Of a DNA stretch of 64,000 nt, positions 44,705 through 56,484 are shown in pieces. The notes under the pieces are model-generated. The model had not been told where the DNA came from. It ran no database searches and worked only from the letters and a program-made list of their open reading frames with translations. Both the position numbers and the translations under genes were made by a program. Origin of the DNA: Mytilus edulis (taxonomy: Eukaryota; Mollusca; Bivalvia; Mytilida; Mytilidae); NCBI RefSeq assembly GCF_963676685.1, contig NC_092357.1:19519607-19583606 (forward strand). The letters run 5' to 3'. The stretch's first letter is position 1, and every line of letters starts with the position of its first letter.

Positions 44705-45245
44705 TTTCAGCTTGTACTGTTGATTCGTCAATTTTCGTTGGTACCTATTCAAGGTGATCGAGGAAAGATTGTATTTTTGTGTATAATGTATTTTATGTCT
44801 TGCCTAATTTGTATAAAAGACTATATGAAACTGTCTTTCGATGATCATAAGTACTTATGGGTCACCTTTCCCCGCGATAATTGGTACTCCACAAGTAACA
44901 ACGATTCGACAGTAATTGCAAATTTAATTGCTCTTTGTAAATACAGCTGTTTCTCAAACCACGCCTGGGGAGATATATAATATTCATAGATAACTTGATT
45001 TATTCACATACTGGTTCCCAGACATGATCTCTATGTTTCATCTCAAAGAGACATATCTTGGGACTGTTACCGGTATACAAAGATACTTTTGAGGTGAAAA
45101 ATTCATTATGAAGTAAGCAAAAATTGAGGTAGGGGTTGTACATAATTTTAGTATAAGTTTAAACTCTGACAAGTTCATGGCATATACATATTGAAAATAT
45201 GCTGCACAGCGTTATGTTTTGACCTTTGAATAAAATAGTAATGCT
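44705..45245 (+). other. Probable 3' UTR of the receptor gene
   Basis: Follows the stop codon directly. The ORF 44720-44980 overlaps it without domain support. The region ends with the AATAAA at 45229-45234. Confidence 0.5.
45229..45234 (+). terminator. Candidate polyadenylation signal
   Basis: AATAAA 525 bp after the receptor stop codon, followed within 30 bp by a T/G-rich stretch (TTTGCGTTCTTGG). It precedes the inverted-repeat block at 45638. Confidence 0.45.
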
Positions 45246-45824
45246 ACAACTTTGCGTTCTTGGATATTTTTTTCACGAAAATTCAAAGTAAAAGTGTCAC
45301 AGTTTTAGCCGCAAAGGAAGTTCCTAAGGAAAGTTAAGTTGCATTTTCTATAGTTACAGAAATGCATACTTAATTCGTGTATGTTGAAGCATTGGAATTG
45401 AAAGTACTTACATTATGCACTTATGACTAAATCAATTTAGTCCTGCATGATAATAAAGGTAGTGGGCTTAAAATTTAGAGAAAAAATTACGACATTTGAG
45501 ATGATGGTATTAAATTTATATTTATTCGCATTATTTATGCATAGCCTAGATATCATATTGAAACACAACGGTATTTCTAACGTACGTTTTTCGTTTTCTC
45601 CATCATACATGTAAGCAACATAAGACAGCACGTTGTATTTTAAAGAGGCAATGCCAGAGAAAACCAGGCAGGACTGTTCAACTAAAAAAAATTAATTTGG
45701 TCAAACTTATATTTTTCCCTTTCAGTATAACATACTGACTGGGAATATATAATTTTTTTTTTTCAATTTTTTGTGAATTTGACATTTTTTTAATGAAATT
45801 TAATATAAGGGCTCAAACCGCTAT

Positions 45825-46710
45825 TTTCCATTGAAATGTATGGGGAAAAAGTCAGTTTCTTACTGTTTTCAATTATCCGTCATCGGAGAAAAACAATACT
45901 TATGACAAAACTACCTATATGGAAGTCTAGTACTATGTTGGTGTAAAAAATAATGAAAATAAAATTTTTGGTATCTTTTTGATTTTTTTCAAAAAATAAG
46001 TTAAAAAAATGCTAAAATAAGGAAAATTGAGAAATGCCAGTTTCTAACCATTTTCAATGAACCATCATTGGAGAAAAACAGCCCTTATGACTAAACTACC
46101 TATATGGAAGTTTAGAACTATGTTGGTGTAAAAAATAATGAAAATAAAATTTTTGGTATCTTTTTGATTTTTTTCAAAAAATAAGATAAAAAAATGCTAA
46201 AATAAGGAAAATTGAGAAATGCCAGTTTCTAACCGTTTTCAATGAACCATCATTGGAGAAAAACAGCCCTTATGACTAAACTACCTATATGGAAGTTTAG
46301 AACTATGTTGGTGTAAAAAATAATGGAAATAAAATTTTTGGTATCTTTTTGATTTTTTTCAAAAAATAAGGTAAAAAAATGCCAAAAAAGGGAAAATTGA
46401 GAAAATTTGAGAAAAGCCATTTTCTGACCGTTTTCAATTATCCATCACCAGAGGAAAACAACACTAATGAATAAACTACCTATATGCAAGTCTAGTACTA
46501 TTTTGGTGTGAAAAATGATGAAAATGAAATTTTTGGTATCTTTTTGATTTAAAAAAAAAAATAAAGTAAAAAAAATGCTAAAATAAGAAAAATTAAGAAA
46601 ATTTAAGAAAAGCCAGTTTCTAACCGTTTTGAATTATCCAATACCAGAGGAAAACAACATTTATGACTTACTACTGATATGGAAGTCTAGTACTATGTTG
46701 GTTTAAAACA
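45825..46710. repeat. Five-copy tandem array, unit 185-195 bp
   Basis: ACTATGTTGGTGTAAAAAAT or its variant recurs at 45932, 46117, 46302, 46497 and 46692 (spacings 185, 185, 195, 195). Units share CTACCTATATGGAAGT, an AATTTTTGGTATCTTTTTGA block and AACCGTTTTCAAT. Copies 2 and 3 are nearly identical. The fifth is split by the insertion at 46708-47134 and resumes with ATAATGAAAGTACAATTTTTGG. Confidence 0.9.
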
Positions 46711-47134
46711 AGAATGTGTCCACAGTATACGGATGCCCCACTCGCACTATCATTTTCTATGTTTAGTGGACCGTGAAATTGGAATAAATTCTCTAATTCA
46801 GCATTAAAATTATAATGATGTTATCAAAGGGAACATGTACACTAAGTTTCAAGTTGATTAAACTTCTACTTTATCAATAACTACCTTGACCAAAAACTTT
46901 AACCTGAAATTTGCACTATTATTTTTTATGTTCAGTGAACCGTAAAATTGGGGTCAAAACTCTAATTTGGCATTTAAATTAGAAAAAACATATCATAAGG
47001 CACATGTTACTAAGTTTCAAGTTGATTGGACTTCATCTTCATCAAAAACTACCTTGACCAAAAACTTTAACCTGAAGCGGTACAGACGGACGGATGGACA
47101 GACGAACGGAGGCACTATCGTAGGTGGGGCATAA
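46708..47134 (+). repeat. ACAAGAATG-type element inserted in the tandem array
   Basis: Same ends as 36011-36259 (ACAAGAATGTGTCC and CGTAGGTGGGGCATAA) with an internal partial duplication (two copies of CCTTGACCAAAAACTTTAACC). Array sequence on both sides shows the insertion point. Confidence 0.7.
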
Positions 47135-47139
47135 CAATA

Positions 47140-47860
47140 ATGAAAGTACAATTTTTGGTATCTTTTTTACTCTTTTTAAAACAATTCAGTAAAAAAATGC
47201 AAAAAATAAGGAAAATTGTAATATTGAGAAAATTATGCTTTGGCAAACCAAAATGGTATTACATGGATTAAGTTGCAAAATACCATACACTTTTGCATCT
47301 TTATTGTATTTATCATGTTTTAGTGAGTTTTTGATGAAAAAAAATAAAGAAAAAAAGTTGTAGTCTTGTCGCCACTTTGTTCCTTTGGTTGCCATAGCAA
47401 GCATAAAATGTATACTATTCATTTCCTGTAGGTCTTTTTTGTACAAATTTACACCATGAAAGTACTTAGTTGGAAGATGCAAGAAAATTCTCACTGAATT
47501 GGCATCTAGATCATAATTCAATGCCACAGATACCTAAAATACTATTTTTTGCTGTACTTTGACCTTTGACCTCAAAGTTAAAAGATGACTTTTGTTTACA
47601 ATTTTGTGTCGGGAGCATTATCTGTTTGCCCTTTGACAAAATCTTTTGATATTTGGCACATGTGTGCAGCACCTCAAGACAATCTGTTGTGTTCCAAGGA
47701 CCATCATCCCCAAATTTATCCAAACCTTCCTTTAGGGGAATTGAACCTTATAACAAAATTTCATAGATATCCATTAATTTAAACTGAAAGTATTGTCCGG
47801 AAACCAATGCAGAGTGGTTTAATTCTTTATTGAAGGCTGTACATATTACTATAAACCTTT
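47140..47860. other. Repeat-like non-coding sequence
   Basis: Contains a last array remnant, then CTTTGACCTTTGACCTCAAAG (47558) and no supported exon. Frames at 47186-47782 lack domains. Confidence 0.35.
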
Positions 47861-47864
47861 ACAT

Positions 47865-48060
47865 TGTATGGTCTCTTAATGGAGAGTTGTCTGATTACAA
47901 TTATGCAGAGGCGGATTTAGGGGGGGGGGGGCAGGGGGGATCATATAGGGAATCACTGAAGCGTGACTGGAGGGGGCCCCCTTAGGTCAGTCAGTGGGCC
48001 CCTTCTTATGAAAATTTCTGGATCCGCCACTGTTATACTACATCTTCTGATTTTTATTGT
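47865..48060 (-). repeat. Reverse R1 end split by a 127-bp TIR element
   Basis: GGAGAGTTGTCTGATTACAATTAT before the insertion and TATACTACATCTTCTG after it rejoin to the normal R1 end seen at 21690-21740. Confidence 0.65.
47906..48032 (-). mobile_element. 127-bp TIR element, relative of 14153-14312
   Basis: Ends CAGAGGCGGATTTAGG and, at the right, TCTGGATCCGCCACTG are terminal inverted repeats of the same family in opposite orientation. Flanks TTATG and TTATA fit a 5-bp duplication with one change. A G run of 12 lies near the left end. Confidence 0.75.
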
Positions 48061-48064
48061 GTTC

Positions 48065-48940
48065 CATAGCAGTTTCTTCAAAACCTTTGGAAATAGAAAC
48101 ACCCTTTAAATTCATCACTTGGTTTGTATAAAAGTCAGAATATGACAACAGAGAATTATTCCCATACATCACAATGATTATGGCCTAAAGAGAACTGTGA
48201 TAGGTACATGTAGCCTTGAAATTGGCAATCATATCAAACCTCCTTTGTTAATAAGACGGATAACTTGGCCTGATTAAATGTGACATATACTTAGCAACAG
48301 TGTTAACATAACAATTAGTTTATTCTGTTTAGTAATTCAATCCATAAATTTTTATCAAGATTCAAATGCATGTACTGCACAAAACAAAAAATAACAAAGG
48401 CATACTACATTGATACTTATATTAAAGTTTTTTTTTTTGTGTACATATTTTTAAATAGCACAAAAATGTTAACACAATTATTTTAAAAAATACAATTTTT
48501 GACTTTTCATTCCCTTTTAACAGATTTGTTTTAATATAAATTGATCCCATTTTCTGTTACTCTGTAATAATTTGGAACTTATTTTATCAACACATATATA
48601 TACACATCTTTTTAGAAATTCATATAAACCCTTGCATAACATAAATGACATGTATAAATATTTGCCTATATAAACACATGAAACATGATAAATATTTAAA
48701 TAGTTTCAGAAAATTTTGAAATATTCTTTCAGACACCCAGTAATATTTTAAAAGATAAAGATTCATAAACCACTAAGTTTATATTCTTAAAATTGTCCTC
48801 TATCAAAATTGTCATTTTCAACATTGAGGTCTCTCAATTACTAAAGTAACTTCCAAAATATTACCAAAAGTCAAACATATACATAAAAAACTTAATAGGT
48901 ATTGAAATGTTCTGTTGTATGAGTCTCCCAAACTGGTTAC
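48065..48940. other. AT-rich, nothing recognised
   Basis: No supported exon. It could be 3' UTR if the candidate exon at 48945-48974 is real. Confidence 0.3.
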
Positions 48941-48944
48941 AATT

Positions 48945-48974
48945 TCATGTGTGATTTTCTTTAAGCTCAGTCAC
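48945..48974 (-). CDS. Candidate terminal coding exon, unknown gene
   Basis: Minus strand acceptor TTCATTTGTTTTCAG precedes VTELKENHT and TGA. Any entry phase meets a stop within a few codons, so if it is an exon it is a last exon. It might pair with the start codon candidate at 51841. Only one splice site supports it. Confidence 0.2.
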   Translation of the reverse strand: MTELKENHT

Positions 48975-48999
48975 CTGAAAACAAATGAAGGAATAGTCA

Positions 49000-51160
49000 A
49001 GCTATACATTTATACACATGTACATCAGTTTTTTGCTTGAAAATGTTTTAAATTAATTATATTAAATAAGATGAATTTTAATATTATATACATATATTCA
49101 AGTACACATATTTGAAGTTTCACATTCAGGACTTCAAATACATTTGTAGTGAGAGATTAAAAACCCTTCTTGCATATCTGGAAAATACACACTTGGTCTC
49201 ATTAATTTTTATGTGTGTGTCATCTGTGTTTTAATTTGTTCTTAAATTAAGCTGACACTGGTCATATTAAAATGTTTAACAATTCATTTGTTATGCATTC
49301 TTATTCTGATTTACATTATGTACTGATGTAATGTCTAGTTTATTTACAGGATTTAAGATTTCACATACTTTATCTCATATGGTACTTTATCAAAATATAG
49401 ATAAACATGTAAAAAATGTACTTTAAGAGATACTGGTACTCACTTATGAATTTTCATATTAATGCAGTAGGTTAACTTCAAAATCAAGTTGATCCATTTC
49501 CCTAATTATAGGCTCCTCTATATGTAAGTCTGTCATCTGATGTATCTTTTATCTGTTTAAAGAAATAGCAGATTATAAGGTGATCAATTATTCTTTGAAT
49601 TGAATTTGGAAACTTGTATTTAAAATCAAATTAGTTATTTTCTTATCTTAAGAACCAGTGGAAAATATATAATGAGCTGTTAGCATCTTACTACATTAAA
49701 ACCTTCAAAGTTACCTGACTTTTTTGTATGATTAATTCTATTTTTAAATGGACAGGTTAATGTATAAAATGATCTAAATGAACAGGTAAATTGTGATTAA
49801 CTTATTACTAAACAACTTTACTTGATATATTTGAGTCAAATTAACCTTATAAGTTATGCGCTTCAGGATCACACATGTACATGTACAAATGTATCTAAAT
49901 TCTAATGACAAGATCTCAAAATGTGCTAATTTTAAAATATTTTTTTCAGTTTTGAACTAAATGTTAAAAGTTTGAAATCCTTGCAATTGTATCATGTATA
50001 TATCACATGTCTAATTTAGTTTCTAAGGACACGAAGGACAATAAACAACAATTTTATGAAACAAAGGTACATGTATTGCTGTCCCAAAAGATCCCATCTA
50101 AATAGTGGATTAAGAATCTAATTATCTTAAGATTTGATATACAAGTTTTATTTTTATAAATAAATATATATGTAATCATGATAACCACTTTTCAATATAT
50201 GTGTGTCTTTCATATGTCATAAAATATAGGTACACTGTATATGTAGCAATCAAAATTACAGAAAATTTAAATTTGACGTTCCTGATTTTTAACAAATTAA
50301 GCTTACTGTTTACATGTTTATCTGACATAAACATACATATGACTATCCTGATAACTGTAGGATTGTCTTTACTTTTATAAATTGTGACTTGGATGGTGAG
50401 TTGTATCATGATCTATCATTGACACTCATGCCACATCTTTTTATACATTTATCTATTCTACATGTACATGCAAATGTATTCAGTCGTAGTCGCATTTTGC
50501 CTACATGTACATTCATTTTGGCACATGAACATACCTTACTGACATGTACATATTAATGATAAGCATAATAAATAAGGTGACAGACATGTACAATGTATGG
50601 TCTGTTTTGTATATGGAGGATAGTTGTACATGTGATTTTCTCATTGGCAATCATCATGATCATAACCAAATCTTCTTTTTTTTGTAACTTTTGAGTCTGA
50701 TACATGTAGTTTTTTTTTTTTTTTTTTTTATTTTAAATTATTATCCTATTCAAATAATGTTTGAACATGATGAATAAAATTGTATAAAATTTCTTTCAGC
50801 ACAGATCATACATTTGCAGAGAATAATTTCACATTGTAACTAAAAATATGAGGGAAAGGGGGGATGTATTAAAATTATTGAACGGGCCACATGATTTATC
50901 TGAGAAGTAATTTTAAACTTTCATAATTTAAACTATTACCTGTTCCAACTGGTATAACTGTCGCAAAAATTCTTTTAAACACTATCACTATCATCTGCTT
51001 CAAAGTGATCCGCCTTTCCAGTTTTCAAGATGCACAAAATTATGGCATTTAGATCTTTATAGTTTGCTTTTGGTGTCCATGATATACCATGTACTGTTTT
51101 AAGGTGGGAGAAAACTGTATAATTTCCAGCATTTGTCCAGCTGAATCATCAAAAACTACT
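49000..51160. other. AT-rich non-coding sequence
   Basis: TACATGTA-type motifs recur (49870, 50460-50640), an R1-like degenerate end lies at 50370-50450, and a T-run at 50710-50729. No supported exon. Confidence 0.35.
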
Positions 51161-51177
51161 CACGAATGGCTTTAAAT

Positions 51178-51270
51178 TCCTCATATTCCACATTTCCAGC
51201 AAATAATACAATAATTTCAGTCTTATAAATAATCCTCATTCCCGTACAGATATTGTAACTACCTCTGTCT
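51178..51270 (-). CDS. Candidate exon, unknown gene
   Basis: Minus strand acceptor GTGATCACTTCCAG, donor CCATTC|GTGAGT. The open segment reads DRGSYNICTGMRIIYKTE, then IIVLFAGNVEYEEFKAI, an acidic, protein-like C-part. If not spliced it stops two codons later. The family is not recognised and the segment could be a repeat. Confidence 0.22.
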
Positions 51271-51778
51271 GGAAGTGATCACCCGTACATGTATGCAATA
51301 ATCTCCAGCTGGTGATGGAAATAAGTTTCCCAACACCACAAAGTTATGTACTTTTCTTAAATCTTATCAAAATGTTCAATTATGTATACAAATATACAAC
51401 AGAAGTTCATTTTTCTGTCAAAACATTACCAGCTGGTTACAACCTTTATCGGTTTTTAAATTGAAGAGCATCACTTTTGGTATGTCTAAACGCCAAAAAG
51501 ACGAAAATAAACTGCTGTTTCCTGACAGTTTACTGCATTAGAACATTTACATATCAACAGATACCAAAGATGCTATTATCATTTCCTGCTGTATTCATGG
51601 TCATCTTTTAGAATATATATCAATTGTTATATCGTCTTGGTACCTGTTTTGACGCGGACCAGAAATGACGCACCCATTTAGATTTGGGTTTTATATTTCT
51701 AAACAAAAGCTGTGACGTCATCGATAATTACTATTCAGAACATGATGGTGAAGGTCATATGACTACAACATAGATGCC

Positions 51779-51841
51779 TCAAACTCTGTCCAGAAATGTT
51801 ATTATTGCTTGAATTAGTAAAGATAATGCAATTTCCGCCAT
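51779..51841 (-). CDS. Candidate start codon region (short ORF)
   Basis: ATG at 51841 in an AAAATGGCGG context, the best translation start context seen in the region, opens MAEIALSLLIQAIITFLDRV and a stop. It may be an upstream ORF, a first coding exon with a poor donor (AGA|GTTTGA), or chance. The surrounding 51.65-51.99 kb is richer in CpG and contains TGACGTCA, as promoters often do. Confidence 0.22.
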   Translation of the reverse strand: MAEIALSLLIQAIITFLDRV

Positions 51842-52554
51842 TTTATTAAGGTCAAAAACAGTCTACCCTTCCCAGAATGATTATCAGTCCTAAATCCACT
51901 TTGGCCGGCAAAAGTATGTAAGCACATGCTGCCCCAGTTTGTGTTTTTCAAATCATATGACTGTCATGTGACATGGTTTTACATTTAAGCGGGAATCACT
52001 GTAGAACAAATGATCGTCGCTTATATAATTTTCTATTGTTTATCGATTTTTTTCATTCATTGTACGAAGTATACATTGATAAATGTTTTAATGTCAATGT
52101 TGTTTTATGAATGCAATTACTTCTTATTTTCAAGTATATGAAATATATATGTCACTTTGATAAATTTTTGATATTGTAGGCTGTTTTTGTTGAGAAATTA
52201 ATACCCCTATTTCCCTATATAAGCAGTCAAATTTACTGAAAAATCAAATTCATTTTTTTATACATAATAACCCAATATGACTTTTTAAAATGTCATTTCC
52301 CAACAAAACAAGGTGGATACATTACAAAAACACATTTATCTCAAAAAGGCTGTTGAACAAAATTTCCAAGTTCTGCCTTGTTTTCTCTGGCATTGCCTCT
52401 TTTAAAAGTATTTATGAAAAATATGAGCACATATACTAAAAAGGTTAAATAAAGAAAAACTTCATTCCACAAAACACTACACATAACACTTGATCATATC
52501 GAACAATAGTTATAGCCGTTTGTTGCTAATGGCAAGCAGTCCTCTCTGTTTTTA

Positions 52555-52830
52555 TGTATGGATAGTGTGTTTTGCGGTTAGGGCATCAGTCCGTACTTCC
52601 GTTTATCCGTTCGTTCGTCTCATATCATGGCAGTTAAACTATGGTCACATGAACTTGAAACTTAATTCACATGTTATTATTCACATGTTCATTATGATAT
52701 GAATCTTCTTTAGAATATACTGGTAGGCCAAATAAGGGTTTAGACCCAGATTTAAAAAACAATGACATTCAACATGAAAATGTGAAACTGCGAGTGGATC
52801 ATTGTGTTCTAGGGACAAGCATTCTTTTGC
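52555..52830 (-). repeat. Degenerate reverse copy of the ACAAGAATG element
   Basis: GTCCGTACTTCCGTTTATCC and, at the right, CTGCGAGTGGATCATTGTGT then TAGGGACAAGCATTCTTTT correspond to the reversed ends of 36011-36259. Confidence 0.45.
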
Positions 52831-53237
52831 TGTTTTTTGTTTTCGTTGTAGGTACATTCCGCGACATATAAGACGTTACCATGTCTATGAGGTTCACCGA
52901 ATATCAAATAATGGATGCATAGTACAAAATAAAGAGCAAAAATAAATCAGGAATAGAAAAATATAGGGTGTTAACATATGAAGATATTTAAATAATTTGC
53001 AAAATGGATAAAGAATATTGAAAAATGGTAGAGAAAATAAAAGAATTAAGAAAGGAAGGACCACCTAACCAGAACATCAGAGCCTATACTATGGATGTAA
53101 TATTTTTCATTTTATTTTGTTGCTTTTACTCATTGTTGAAGGCCTTATACTTATCTTTAGCTGTTAAGTTCTGTGTTATTGACCTCTTGTGGGCATTTTT
53201 TTATTCTCTCTACACAATTCGGGAAATAATGTCTGAA

Positions 53238-53630
53238 TAGACCACTTTCGAGTTCATCCGTCACCGGCAAAAACTCGTCAATTATGCACGCCTTTATGAC
53301 GTCATTTACCAGATAGAGGGGGTCGCCTGTATCCCTGCACTATTTACGTTCATCAAGCGTCTTAGTGATCGTCTTTGTGCAGGATAAACTAGAAATAATG
53401 GTTGCTCTGTAGGTACTTACTGACAATTCCCTAATGACAGCAGTGTTGATTGTCAATTTTGAGAATTCAATTTGCCGAATAATTCGTATAATATAGAATT
53501 ATAGTTTTCCAACCACTCGCTCAACATTGGAAGGGAAGTGACGACGCCCCAAAACGCACAAATGACGGTGATAAAAGCGCGTATAATTGACGAGTTTTTT
53601 CCGGTGACGGATGAACTCGAAAGTGGTCTA
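53238..53630. mobile_element. TIR MITE with TA target duplication
   Basis: Left end GACCACTTTCGAGTTCATCC, then GTCACCGGCAAAAACTCGTC; right end mirrors it (GACGAGTTTTTTCCGGTGAC, then GGATGAACTCGAAAGTGGTC). The arms are about 50 bp with few mismatches. TA flanks both ends (53238-53239 and 53629-53630), the signature of Tc1/mariner-type movement. The 390-bp interior has no coding frame. Confidence 0.85.
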
Positions 53631-53689
53631 TTACATTGTGTAAATCTTAAGCGTAAATAAATTTAAACATGACCTCTTTTTTGGATGTC

Positions 53690-54753
53690 AAGAATTATCG
53701 TGCAGATCGCAGTGAGGTCGTAGTACAGTCGTGGTGAGGTCTTCATGATCGTGATAAGCGTGGCTAACTTTGAATATGTTCAAAACAATCGTGGTGCGGT
53801 CGTGGCGAATTCGGGTCGTAGTAGAGACGTAGTTACATCGCAATAATGTCGTGGTAAGATGTGACAAAGATTGCTGTACCATCGTAGCGACAGAGTAGCG
53901 AGACCCCGATTACGATCTCACAGCGACTTAACTACGACCTCACTACGACCATCACGCGACCAAAACATGCTTCCACAACTATACCACGTTTATACCACGT
54001 TGTTTAAGACCATAGTATGTTTTAAGTACGCCCATGCCGTTCTCATGACGCTGTTTTTACGTTCATACTACGATCATGCTCATTGCCATTGTCATGTCAA
54101 CATTTTGTTTGTCTATATATAATTTGAACCTCTTGTCCTTTATCTTCAACAGCTCAATCATTCTTGACACATCTGTGTCATTCCTACTATCGTTCACTTA
54201 AGCATCGCCATTTGATCTTGATGGAGCAGTAATCAGTTGTGATTGGGGTTGAATCGGTCAAACCGACATCTCCACTGGATAAGGCCTAGATTCGTTACTA
54301 TCAGGTCTCCTTTGCCTCTACCATTACCCTTATATAGATTTTGGTGGCATGACTGCTTTGTTTTCCGAGAAACAGTATTCACATGGAACACGATGTTGAC
54401 GTTATTGCCGGGAGCGCAATAAGATCGCGTTATGATCGTAGTATGGTTGTGCTAGAATCGCAGTAAATGCGTTGTAAGATCATGTTGCAATCGGATACAT
54501 CGTGTTATGGTCGTAGTGAGGACGTGATGACCGTAGAAATATCGTGATAATCGTAGTGAAGTCGCAGAATAAGCTGTGTTAGAACGTGGTATAATCGTAG
54601 CGGGATCGTTGTTGAAGCGTGATATAGACGTAGTAGCAACGTGATTGAAACGAAAATTAACATGTTAATGTCGCTCAAATTGCGAGCTCACAATGATCTG
54701 AATTTATTCTAGATCGCTGTTAGGGTGATGCGATCGTGGTCTAGTTGGACTGG
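53690..54753 (-). mobile_element. CpG-periodic foldback element F2, inverted relative to F1
   Basis: The right end (GATGCGATCGTGGTCTAGTT then GGACTGG) matches the left end of F1 in reverse. The central part (54120-54420) matches F1's centre in reverse (GGAACACGATGTTGACGTTA against AACGTCAACATCGTGTTCC), without the R1 insertion. At the left, CTTTGAATATGTTCAAAACA corresponds to F1's TTTTGAACATGTTCAAAG. The outermost left end is truncated. Frames 53688-54122 are by-products. Confidence 0.7.
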
Positions 54754-54759
54754 ATACTA

Positions 54760-55750
54760 CTATCAACATGGTTTCAGTGCAATATAGTTCGCTCGGTTTC
54801 TGTAAATTCTGATTATGAAATTTCTTCAATCTCCGTATATTAGAACGACCATTTAATCCAAGGGAGAAAATGATTTATGTTGGGTTATTTACAAAAATGT
54901 TCTTATCCCCAATTTGATGAATAAAATATTGTGGTTAAGCAGATGACAAAAAACGTATTCTGATCCCAGATTTTCCCCATACCTTATAATGTTAAATTCT
55001 GCAAAATATAATTTGATTGATAGCGTCGAAATTTAAAAACAATACAATACTGACTCAGTCTAAAAACCATAACCCGTCATGTACATGTAACAACTATTTC
55101 AATAAAACAATGTCCTTTCTGGTTTCAACTTTTTAAGCTTTTCTTTAAAAGCATATTTTTAATATGACGTATTTTCGTATCTCTATTCCTTTGACATGTT
55201 AGTAATAACGCCTTTATAGTAGGATGCCCAATCAACAAATTTGATCAATTTACCTTAAAGGAATAACACTTGGCTATATTCTATAGCATTTGAAAGAGGA
55301 GAGCAGGCCTCATCGAAATACTTTTGTCAACGTTGTCTGCCGTGGTCACGTTTTTTTTAAATCAGGGTCAAAAATTAAAGCAATAATTACAGAAAAATGC
55401 ATAATCTCATTTTACATTTTGACATATGTAATTCATCTGACATGGGCATAAATCTTTACATAATAGATTTTTTTTTTCGAAGCAAATGCAACCCTTTAAA
55501 AACACAGATTTGCCCTTACAAGAACAAGCTAAATCTTGCAAAAATAATTATGACATCTGGCCTTCGGGATAGACAGTAACACGTCATTCTTCTTTTCCCA
55601 TCGAGGAAAGAGGAGAATGTTAGGGTAGTGTTGCTATATGGGAAGACATCAAACTTGTGTCTGGAGTGAAGCTCTTATTTCACGTACATTTTGTTTACAA
55701 GTAGATTAACAAAGAGCAAGTTTGACAAATGAGTCATGTTAATGGTAGCC
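54760..55750. other. Non-coding, nothing recognised
   Basis: No supported exon; the plus frame 55397-55579 has no domain. Confidence 0.35.
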
Positions 55751-55759
55751 AATTTTACC

Positions 55760-56480
55760 CATGATTTTTAGGTCACTATGATCTGTTTTGAGTTTTGACT
55801 TGAGATCCTTCAACTTAAAAAAGAGATTAAGAGCTGCATCTATAGATTCATCTAAATCAGTGACAAAACGAAAGTCCAATTGCAATAGTGGAAGGTCGTG
55901 GACCTCGGACCATCGCTAATTTGAACCCATGTGTCACAATTCAATTCGAAAGGTCTGACAAATCAGTCCTTTAATACTTTAAAAGTAGTGCGTTTACCGA
56001 TCCCAGACAGGGATGACGATGTATCGCATTATGTAACGGCATTTGCAGCTGGTAGAATTTTACAGATGTCAGACTAGAGACTTTTACATATTTCGTGGAC
56101 AGATATACAGCAGCGCAAATCTTTTTAGCAAGTTATAGTGCCTGTTTGAAACCATAGCTCGTTCGTTTGCTGCATGGAAGGGAAGTAATGAACGCATAAG
56201 AACATCGGTATCTAGTGTCTTTATCTTTATCCTTCTCTTGATTCCTTTCACATCAAACTCTTTGATTACATGAAAAGCATGTAAAATCATACGAGTATCC
56301 ACTTCATCGTGGGTACAAAATAATTCTTCAAATCTGAATACTACTCCTGAGCAGATTTAGGGTCAATGGAAGTGCAAGCTATACAAATGACTTCATCATG
56401 TGTAATAGTAGCTGTTTATCTACAACGATGCTGAACAATCAATCGCCTGTTTTTTTCTCATCGACTGTAAGTAAACTTTT
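55760..56480 (-). pseudogene. Decayed transposon-associated protein gene
   Basis: On the minus strand, pieces in several frames follow one another: HDEVICIACTSIDPKSAQE near 56400, then FEELFCTHDEVDTRMILHAF, continuing IKTLDTDVL (56340-56084), then after stops FVTDLDESIDAALNLFFKL and SDLKIMGKIGY. The EADTR-x-LLHA ... T-x-DTDV pattern resembles a protein family I recall as abundant in invertebrate transposon-rich genomes, function unassigned. Stops and frameshifts show it is dead. Confidence 0.45.
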
Positions 56481-56484
56481 TCCA

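Larger units (their letters stand above)
45638..52407. mobile_element. Possible 6.8-kb inverted-repeat-bounded block
   Basis: Left arm 45638-45675 (TTTTAAAGAGGCAATGCCAG, then AGAAAACCAGGCAGGACT) matches the reverse complement of 52370-52407 with about five mismatches or gaps. Inside are a five-copy tandem array, nested small elements and weak minus-strand coding hints, but no recognisable transposase. The arms may bound one large element or be two independent small repeats. Target duplication is not clear. Confidence 0.35.

Noticed and set aside
43773-44752. Long open frames on the minus strand (about 290-309 codons) and in other plus frames across the repeat exon
   Set aside because: They exist because a 63-bp unit without stops is open in most frames. 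Only the plus frame reading YDDLDP has a splice acceptor, joins the receptor frame and gives a sensible composition.
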